Positions 24,907 through 30,807 of a stretch of DNA of 30,807 nt are shown here, one piece after another. Source of the stretch: JAZDKP01 sp043802925 (GTDB taxonomy: Bacteria; Fibrobacterota; OXYB2-FULL-49-7; JAEUSG01). Position 1 is the first letter of the stretch; every line of letters starts with the position of its first letter. The stretch lies in contig JAZDKP010000141.1 of the NCBI GenBank assembly GCA_043802925.1, positions 1 to 30,807 of the forward strand. Direction: 5' to 3'. Below the pieces are notes generated by a model. The model ran no database searches. It was not told where the DNA came from and worked only from the letters and a program-made list of their open reading frames with translations. The translations under genes and the position numbers were made by a program.

Positions 24907-25671
24907 ATGGAAACAAGCAAACCCCTGATTGTCACCCGCAACCTCGACTTCAGCTACGGCGAAAAGAAGGTGCTGCACAACATCAGCATGGAAATCCCCG
25001 AGCATCGGGTCACGGCATTGATAGGCCCCTCAGGCTGCGGAAAGACCACCTATCTGCGCTGCCTCAACCGGATGAACGATTTGGTGAAAAGCGCCCATCA
25101 TACCGGAGAAATCCTGATTGCCGGGAAAAACATATTTGATTCGGACGTGGATGTCGTATCCCTCCGTAAACAAATCGGCATGGTGTTCCAAAAATCCAAC
25201 CCCTTCCCCAAGTCCGTTTTCGAAAACGTGGCCTACGGCCCACGGGTAAACGGCGTCAGCCGGCACCGCGAGCTTGAAAAAATCGTCGAGAAGTCGCTCA
25301 AACAGGCCGCGCTCTGGGACGAGGTCAAGGATCGGCTCGGGGACTCCGCCATGGGCCTCTCCGGCGGCCAGCAACAGCGTCTCTGCATCGCCCGGACGCT
25401 GGCCGTTGAGCCGCGCGTCATATTGATGGACGAACCCGCCTCGGCCCTGGACCCCATCTCCACCGCTAAGATAGAAGACCTGATTGCCGAACTTAAGACG
25501 CGCTACACCATCGTTATTGTCACGCACAACATGCAGCAAGCCGCGCGCGTGTCGGATGTTACGGCCTTCTTTCTGCTGGGCGAGTTGATTGAAATGGATC
25601 TGACGCAAAAGATATTCACCGACCCGTCCAAAAAGACCACGGAAGATTACATCACCGGTCGGTTCGGTTAA
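24907..25671 (+). CDS. pstB: Phosphate ABC transporter ATP-binding protein PstB
   Basis: The 254-aa cytoplasmic ATPase drives Pst phosphate import. Walker A (GPSGCGKTT), Q-loop (MVFQKSNPFPKSVFENVAYGPR), signature LSGGQQQRLCIA, Walker B VILMDEPASALDP and the switch VTHNMQQA are all present. The PstB-typical CLNRMNDL follows the Walker A. The start at 24907 gives the usual length; the longer open frame from 24796 overlaps pstA and is rejected. It is followed by phoU after 24 nt. Confidence 0.95.
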   Translation: METSKPLIVTRNLDFSYGEKKVLHNISMEIPEHRVTALIGPSGCGKTTYLRCLNRMNDLVKSAHHTGEILIAGKNIFDSDVDVVSLRKQIGMVFQKSNPFPKSVFENVAYGPRVNGVSRHRELEKIVEKSLKQAALWDEVKDRLGDSAMGLSGGQQQRLCIARTLAVEPRVILMDEPASALDPISTAKIEDLIAELKTRYTIVIVTHNMQQAARVSDVTAFFLLGELIEMDLTQKIFTDPSKKTTEDYITGRFG

Positions 25672-25695
25672 CCTTTTAAGGGATTCGGAGCAGCC

Positions 25696-26385
25696 ATGAA
25701 ACATTTTTTTGACCTCGAATACGAAAACCTGAGGCGGCAGGTCATCACCATGGCCACCGAGGTGGAGCAGCAGCTTTTCCGGGCCATTGACGCCCACCTG
25801 GAATATGACGAACAGGGCTCGGACCTGGTTGTGGCCTACGACCAGCATATCGACCGGATGGAAATGGAGGTGGACGATGCCTGCGTAAAGCTTTTTGCCA
25901 AACTCCAGCCCATCGCCTTTGACCTGCGCTTTCTGACCTCCGCCATTAAAATCAACAACGACCTCGAACGCGTGGGCGACCAGGCCGTGGGCATCGCGCG
26001 CCATTCACTTTACCTGATTCCCCGGCCCCGTCTATCCATTGACCTCCGTCCCATGTCGGACTTGGCCAAGACCATGTTCCACCGGGTCGTGGACGCACTC
26101 GTGAACAACAACATCTACTTTGCCCAGGAAGTTTTGATGCTCGAGGAACGGATGGACAAATATGAAGTGGACTACATGGGTGAAATCATGTCCGTCATGA
26201 AAGCGGATCCCAAAAACATCAAGCGCGGCATCAGCTACCTGCTCATCATGCGCTGCCTGGAAAAGACCGGCGACCTCGCCACCAACATTGCCGAAGACAT
26301 CGTCTATTACATGAATGCCAAGGACATCCGGCATTCGAAGGGTGAGGATGAAAAGAAGGATGACCGGAAAACGGATTTGCCGTAA
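25696..26385 (+). CDS. phoU: PhoU phosphate regulatory protein
   Basis: The 229-aa cytoplasmic protein consists of two three-helix PhoU repeats. Each has the metal-binding-type motif: AIKINNDLERVGDQAVGIARHSLYL in the first and LIMRCLEKTGDLATNIAEDIVYYM in the second. In studied bacteria it links PstB to PhoR and keeps the kinase off when phosphate is plentiful. It ends the pst operon. CGGAG precedes the ATG. The C-terminal tail is charged (GEDEKKDDRKTDLP). Confidence 0.93.
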   Translation: MKHFFDLEYENLRRQVITMATEVEQQLFRAIDAHLEYDEQGSDLVVAYDQHIDRMEMEVDDACVKLFAKLQPIAFDLRFLTSAIKINNDLERVGDQAVGIARHSLYLIPRPRLSIDLRPMSDLAKTMFHRVVDALVNNNIYFAQEVLMLEERMDKYEVDYMGEIMSVMKADPKNIKRGISYLLIMRCLEKTGDLATNIAEDIVYYMNAKDIRHSKGEDEKKDDRKTDLP

Positions 26386-26464
26386 TTCACTCCTTCCGAC
26401 CGCTCAACGAAGAGAACAACCAGCTCATCGTATCTCTCAATACAACAACTCGTTATCTCAGTAC

Positions 26465-26493
26465 TTGCAATTTATAAGTGATAATTATATATT
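26465..26493 (+). promoter_or_regulatory. Promoter of second AAA/DUF4143 ATPase gene
   Basis: TTGCAA (26465-26470) and TATATT (26488-26493) are 17 bp apart. The expected transcription start falls on or next to the ATG at 26500, and no ribosome binding site is present, so the mRNA looks leaderless, like the gene at 2513. Confidence 0.55.
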
Positions 26494-26499
26494 ACACAC

Positions 26500-27675
26500 A
26501 TGCTTGAGAGGTTATTCATATCTGAATTGAAAAGGCATCTTTCAAATTTCCCGGTCGTAACCATTCTTGGACCGCGCCAATGCGGAAAGACCACGCTAAT
26601 CAGATCGCTTATACCCCAGCCGGCCTATTTTGATCTGGAACGTCCATCCGATTTCAACCTTATTTCCGCTGACATCGAAGGCTTTCTGCAAAAAGCTCAC
26701 ACGCCGGTTGTCTTTGACGAAGTCAACCGCCTGCCCGGCCTGCTTCCGGTTCTGCGCAGTGTGGTGGACGAGAATCGGGTGAACGGCCGCTTCATCCTTC
26801 TGGGTTCGGCCTCGCCCTCTCTTGTCAAGGGCGTCTCCGAATCCCTGGCGGGCCGGACCTCGTTCCTGGACATGACCCCGTTCCTCTGGCCCGAAATCGC
26901 GCCGCCTTCAACAGACCTGGCACTCAACGGGCTCTGGTTCCGGGGCGGCTTTCCGTCCGCTGCGCTGGAAAATGACGATATTGCCCGGCGTGACTGGTTT
27001 GACGCCTATGTCCGGGCTTTTGTGGAAAGGGACTTGAACGCCCTCGGGATTGAAATAGACCCGCTCATGATGCACCGCCTTCTCCGGATGATGGCGCACG
27101 GCAATGGCGGGATTTGGAATGCCTCGCAGTATGGCGCATCGCTGGGCCTGACCTACAACACCGTGAACCGCTACGCGGACATCCTGGAACGAACCTTTTT
27201 TATCCGCCGCCTTTTACCCTGGTACGCCAACATCGGAAAGCGCCTTGTCAAGCGCCCCAAACTTTACTTCCGCGACAGCGGCCTCCTTCATTACCTGCTC
27301 GGGATTTCCTCTCCCGCCCTGCTGGACACGCATCCCGCGCGGGGCGTAAGCTGGGAAACATTCGCCCTGGACCAGCTGATGGGCATCCTGTCCCTTTCCC
27401 TGCGTCCGCAAGGGTATTATTTCTACCGAACCGCAACGGGTGATGAGGTTGATTTGCTGGTTGAAATTGAAGGCCGGTTGCTGCCCATGGAATTCAAGGT
27501 CCATTCGGCTCCGGGCAGCGAGCACCTCAAGGGTATGCGGAAAATCATGAAACAGCTGAAACTCGATGCGGGTTGGGTTATTTATCCCGGAGAAAAGGAA
27601 TATTCACTCGGAAACGGCGTAACGGTCATCGGACTTCGGAAGCTGCTGGCCTCCCCTTCAGCGTTTTTGCCTTGA
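26500..27675 (+). CDS. AAA-family ATPase with DUF4143 C-terminal region, second copy
   Basis: The 391-aa protein has Walker A GPRQCGKT (residues 24-31), Walker B VVFDEVN (Asp73, Glu74), a sensor-like FILLGSASPSLV and the DUF4143 part. That part reads FRGGFPSA, WFDAYVRAFVERDLNALG, NTVNRYADILERTFFIRRLLPW and KLYFRDSGLLHYLLGI. The tail YYFYRTATGDEVDLLVEIEGRLLPMEFKV matches the PD-(D/E)xK-like end of the family. It is a clear DUF4143 member and only distantly similar to the protein at 2513. The function of the family is not established. It begins after a Pho-independent, AT-rich promoter and stands alone from the pst operon. Confidence 0.88.
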   Translation: MLERLFISELKRHLSNFPVVTILGPRQCGKTTLIRSLIPQPAYFDLERPSDFNLISADIEGFLQKAHTPVVFDEVNRLPGLLPVLRSVVDENRVNGRFILLGSASPSLVKGVSESLAGRTSFLDMTPFLWPEIAPPSTDLALNGLWFRGGFPSAALENDDIARRDWFDAYVRAFVERDLNALGIEIDPLMMHRLLRMMAHGNGGIWNASQYGASLGLTYNTVNRYADILERTFFIRRLLPWYANIGKRLVKRPKLYFRDSGLLHYLLGISSPALLDTHPARGVSWETFALDQLMGILSLSLRPQGYYFYRTATGDEVDLLVEIEGRLLPMEFKVHSAPGSEHLKGMRKIMKQLKLDAGWVIYPGEKEYSLGNGVTVIGLRKLLASPSAFLP

Positions 27676-27719
27676 TTCCGGTAATATTCTATTTTTAATA
27701 AACCGGAGGCCTTGAACTC

Positions 27720-29303
27720 ATGCGTAAGAAACGTCGAATACCCCCGCCCTGGGAATGGATGGAATCCCAGCATGAAAAAAAACAGAACCTGCTGGTCATC
27801 GGCGGTTTCGTTGTGCTGGGGGTCGCGCTTTTATTCTATAACTTCCGGGATTTAAGCCCGACAAAAAGGGAACTGTCGGTGATGATTGAAGGCCAGGTCA
27901 AGCGGCCTGGCATGTATTACGTGCCCGAAGGCGCCACCACGTTTGACGTGCTGAAAATCGCGGGCGTACTGCCAAACTCCGACCTGAACGACGTGGATGT
28001 CAATGAAGCCGTGTCCGAAGGGGACACCGTCATTGTCAGAAAACTTGGAAAGGACGTGACGCTGAAAAGCGGCGCGCTGCCGTTTTTTGGGCAGGCCTGC
28101 GCGGTGAATTTTGTCACCGGCAAAGTCAGCGTGGTGCCGCTCAAGGGACCATCCAGAACGCCGGTCCGCAACACCCCGCTGATCGAAGGCGACAAGGTAT
28201 TGACCGGCCCGGACGGCATGGTCGAAATACGCCTGGGGGACGGGACCCTCATGGATGTGCAAAGCAACAGCGAGCTCCGGATAAAGTCATTATACCCGGC
28301 GGATTCCTCGGGCACACTGACGGTCACGATGGATCTGGCCGCGGGCAGCCTATGGAGCTACGTCAAGACCCCGCCGCCGAACGTCTTTTTTCAGTTCACC
28401 ACACCGCACCTGGCCGCGGAAATCCGGGGAGGCGAAGTGGAGCTTTTTGCGGACAATGACCAAAGCAGGCTCCATGTCATCAAAGGGATGGTGTTTGTCG
28501 GGAAACACAATGAAACCAATCGCACCAATATCTCTGAAGGCCAGAAAATCACGATCCATGCCGCGGCGGACACACCCGTCGAATCCGGCAACCTGACGGA
28601 TGAGGAAAAAAAGGGGGACCCGAACCTGAAGTCGTTCTCCGAAAAACGGGACAAATTCCTTGCCCGGAATGCCATCCGCCGGGTCCTGATTCTGGGACTT
28701 CCCGATTATTATTGTCTTTACGAGATGGACCCCTTGGCGCGGCAAATAAAAATGTACCGCATCCCCGCGAACACACCGGTCAACGATTACGTTGAAGGCG
28801 TCAACGAGCTCAGCAAAGTCTACCTGTACGGAGGGATTGGACTCACCACCAGCCTGGTTGAACGCGTCACCGAACGGTCCATTGAACATTTCATTACCTT
28901 TGGCCGGAAAGACATCGAAATCCTTGTCAACAGGCTGGGCGGGGTTTTTCTGGATGTGGACGATATGTCGGCTTCGGACATGGGCGTCAAACCCGGGTAC
29001 CAAAAACTCAACGGGCTGATGCTGCTAAAATATATGTCCCCCAAGCGCGACGATCGTGAAAAAGGCATCGATCGCCAAAATCGGGCCATGTATGCCCTCT
29101 ACGATGCGACAGTAAAAAAAAGGCTGGTTTTCTCGGTCCCGTTGTTTACCAAGTTGTTTGCAAGCACGGAGACGGATGTCAATGTCAGCTTCGCCATGGA
29201 TTCGTATAATACCTTTACCTCTGGAGCGGACTGGAAAATGGATTTTGTTTTCCTGGGCGCCCAAGACGCCCCCAAAGAGGCCCCGGCCACGCCCAAACAG
29301 TAA
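27720..29303 (+). CDS. Membrane-anchored SLBB-FecR-LCP-like fusion protein
   Basis: The 527-aa protein has a short cytoplasmic N-terminus, one membrane helix at about residues 24-42, then an SLBB-like domain (SVMIEGQVKRPGMYYVPEGA, residues 57-105). A FecR-like domain follows (LIEGDKVLTGPDGMVEIRLGDG to FTTPHLAAEIRGGEVELF, about 152-260). The last is an LytR-CpsA-Psr-like domain (about 317-480: NAIRRVLILGLPD, SKVYLYGGIGLTTSLVERV, NRLGGVFLDVDD). The LCP site that usually reads IPRDT is IPANT here, and the RSDT segment is absent, so ligase activity is doubtful. CGGAGG precedes the ATG. I infer an envelope role, perhaps in polysaccharide or sensing; the combination is unusual. Confidence 0.65.
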   Translation: MRKKRRIPPPWEWMESQHEKKQNLLVIGGFVVLGVALLFYNFRDLSPTKRELSVMIEGQVKRPGMYYVPEGATTFDVLKIAGVLPNSDLNDVDVNEAVSEGDTVIVRKLGKDVTLKSGALPFFGQACAVNFVTGKVSVVPLKGPSRTPVRNTPLIEGDKVLTGPDGMVEIRLGDGTLMDVQSNSELRIKSLYPADSSGTLTVTMDLAAGSLWSYVKTPPPNVFFQFTTPHLAAEIRGGEVELFADNDQSRLHVIKGMVFVGKHNETNRTNISEGQKITIHAAADTPVESGNLTDEEKKGDPNLKSFSEKRDKFLARNAIRRVLILGLPDYYCLYEMDPLARQIKMYRIPANTPVNDYVEGVNELSKVYLYGGIGLTTSLVERVTERSIEHFITFGRKDIEILVNRLGGVFLDVDDMSASDMGVKPGYQKLNGLMLLKYMSPKRDDREKGIDRQNRAMYALYDATVKKRLVFSVPLFTKLFASTETDVNVSFAMDSYNTFTSGADWKMDFVFLGAQDAPKEAPATPKQ

Positions 29304-29366
29304 CTCACCCCGGCCGCTGACGCGGCCTGCCTCTCTCTGCGAGAGAGGGGGGGAAAGGGGGGTGAG
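29304..29366. repeat. Complete dispersed G/C palindrome between convergent genes
   Basis: CTCACCCC (29304-29311) and GGGGTGAG (29359-29366) form the outer stem. GGCCGC/GCGGCC (29312-29317 with 29322-29327) and CCTCTCTC/GAGAGAGG (29330-29337 with 29341-29348) form two inner hairpins. It lies exactly between the stops of the fusion protein and the convergent transporter, so it can serve as a shared terminator. It is the fullest of four related copies (1-19, 15765-15817, 22872-22908). Confidence 0.65.
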
Positions 29367-30668
29367 TTAAAACGCGTACCGAAGAACCAAAAACCACACC
29401 AGTATCACGAGCGACATGGCCGCGCATGCCGGAACCAGATACCGGTACACCTTTGAGAAATCCGCGCAGAAATAATCCCGGGTCAGCACCAGGCAAAAAT
29501 GGATGGGCGAGAGCATCATGCCCATGTAGCCCGCGCCGTACGCGAGCGTGACATAGGCGGCCAGGTGAGGCTTGCCCGCAACCAGACTGAGGATAATGGG
29601 GAACGACGCGCCCACAAAGCCCATGGAAATCCCCATGACCATGCCCGAAATGAACGGCAGCACGATGATGACCAGAAGCAGAGGAATGTGGTAGGCGACC
29701 ATTTCCTGGTTCATAACTTTGATGGCTCCGCATACGGAAAGCACATACTTGTAGGCCATGAGCGCGAGAATAAGCAGGATAAGCGAGCCGATTTTTTTAT
29801 TGAATAGGGTCTTGCGTATTTCGGACATGGTAAATCGGTTCGTGCAGACGGTGATGATATTCGCTGCGATGAGCCCCACAAGCATGGGCAGATACTTGGA
29901 CGCCTCACCCAATCCGCCCGTATAAGGCTTCCAGAGCGGTGCGGCCAGGCTTAAAATGAACATACCGCCGATAACGGTCAGAATGGGAAGCGCATTGCCC
30001 GTAAACCCGCGGAGGGTGGCGCGCGAATAATCGGGCGCCGCCGTATCGGCATCATTCGGTACGCGGCGAAGGAGGATGAAGTAACCGATAGCAATAGTGG
30101 CCACGGTGTACACGCTCTGCATCAGCATGAACTTTCCCATGGAGAGCCCGGTGAGCGTGACCGCGAGAATGACACCCGGGTACATAGGCCACCAGTATTC
30201 CCACAAATGGCGGAACCAGTAATTGACCATGGTTTTGAGCTCCGCGGTCATGTCGAGTTTCTGGCTCATGGCATCGACCATGGGTGCGGAAAAATAAGCG
30301 CCGCCCGGCATGGGCAGGAGCCCGATGAATGCGGGCATGGCCGCGAGCGACACGCGCGTGCGGGTCACCATCTTCGAGAAATATTCCACCATCCGCTTCA
30401 TTTGTCCGCTCGTGTCCATGAGCTGGTTCATGGTGAGGTCAAAGGTGACGAGCAGGAGTAAAAGCACGGTGAGTGGGTCTGCGAAGCTTTTCGCCATAGC
30501 GGCCAGCGTCTGAAGCGCGTTCATACCAAAGGAAAGACCCAGAAGAAAGGTCCCCACAATGATGGAAAGGCCAAGATCCACCTTAAAGCGGTTGATGACG
30601 AGGATGAATATGAAGATCAGGAAGACCTTCACGAGGGCGGGGAGGGGATTCAAGACAAGACGCTCCAA
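29367..30668 (-). CDS. DUF401 (TIGR00529) family membrane transporter
   Basis: The 433-aa inner-membrane protein has about eleven hydrophobic segments and the pattern of the DUF401/TIGR00529 group, in the ion-transporter superfamily. Characteristic parts are GLLPMPGGAYFSAPMVD, NYWFRHLWEYWWPMYPG, VMGISMGFVGASFPI and YVTLAYGAGYMGMMLSPIHFCLVLT. The substrate is unknown; relatives of this superfamily move organic anions. The frame opens with a TTG at 30668, after AGGAG and two out-of-frame ATGs (30676, 30673) that begin only an 8-codon ORF overlapping the start. That short ORF may set translation of the transporter. It is convergent with the fusion gene across the palindrome at 29304. Confidence 0.75.
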   Translation of the reverse strand: MERLVLNPLPALVKVFLIFIFILVINRFKVDLGLSIIVGTFLLGLSFGMNALQTLAAMAKSFADPLTVLLLLLVTFDLTMNQLMDTSGQMKRMVEYFSKMVTRTRVSLAAMPAFIGLLPMPGGAYFSAPMVDAMSQKLDMTAELKTMVNYWFRHLWEYWWPMYPGVILAVTLTGLSMGKFMLMQSVYTVATIAIGYFILLRRVPNDADTAAPDYSRATLRGFTGNALPILTVIGGMFILSLAAPLWKPYTGGLGEASKYLPMLVGLIAANIITVCTNRFTMSEIRKTLFNKKIGSLILLILALMAYKYVLSVCGAIKVMNQEMVAYHIPLLLVIIVLPFISGMVMGISMGFVGASFPIILSLVAGKPHLAAYVTLAYGAGYMGMMLSPIHFCLVLTRDYFCADFSKVYRYLVPACAAMSLVILVWFLVLRYAF

Positions 30669-30807
30669 TTCATCATGATCTCCTGCTTTAAGATATGAAA
30701 ACCTTTGTCAATATAGCAAGTTTTTGCGCGGGATTGACAGCCGCTAATGATTATAAATTAGGGGGTAAATTTCATAGGTCAAAACGTATATTATATTTGT
30801 AAACAAA

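Noticed and set aside
25030..26004. Minus-strand open frame (324 aa) across pstB-phoU
   Set aside because: It crosses the junction of two well-defined genes on the other strand and shows no domain or start signal.
1..30807. CRISPR array, tRNA or rRNA genes
   Set aside because: I found no regularly spaced identical repeats and no cloverleaf or rRNA-like segment in the intergenic gaps.

Overview
The window is high-GC bacterial chromosome from a diderm. Three large secreted proteins end in a C-terminal sorting/FlgD-like module (N-P-F-N-P start, I-L-N/Y-D-V-x-G core, V-L-K end) typical of type IX secretion in the FCB group. Phosphate-selective porin and lipoprotein signals agree. I infer an FCB-group or Fibrobacterota-like bacterium; the phylum is uncertain. 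I see no rRNA, tRNA, CRISPR array or intact insertion sequence.

Left part (1-11.5 kb) is a carbohydrate region. It holds a PfkB sugar kinase resembling 2-keto-3-deoxygluconate kinase, a convergent EamA-type exporter with a possible attenuator leader, an AAA/DUF4143 ATPase, and a secreted Asp-box (BNR) protein 7 nt upstream of galactokinase. A minus-strand pair follows: a 1028-aa protein with a PcRGLX/YetA-like (rhamnogalacturonan lyase) N-terminus, then a 592-aa parallel beta-helix protein. A perfect 14-bp LacI-type palindrome overlaps the predicted -35 of this pair. Together these could take apart a pectin-like polysaccharide and feed its uronate and galactose products inward (inference).

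Centre (11.7-15.8 kb): a small lipoprotein, a double-STAS protein, a DUF47-Pit phosphate uptake pair, and a lipoprotein amidohydrolase.

Phosphate block (15.8-26.4 kb): a second DUF47-Pit pair, phoB, phoR, a tiny ORF, an OprP-type porin, pstS, pstC, pstA, pstB and phoU, all on the plus strand. Two promoters with the same geometry (two 7-bp Pho-box half sites, then 10 bp to TATCTT) precede the second DUF47-Pit pair and the porin-pst operon, so PhoB probably drives both and also its own synthesis.

Right part (26.5-30.8 kb): a second AAA/DUF4143 ATPase that, like the first, looks leaderless; a membrane-anchored SLBB-FecR-LCP-like fusion lacking the usual LCP arginine motif; and a DUF401 membrane transporter on the minus strand. 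A G/C-rich dispersed palindrome (CTCACCCC...GGGGTGAG) recurs at intergenic sites across the window.
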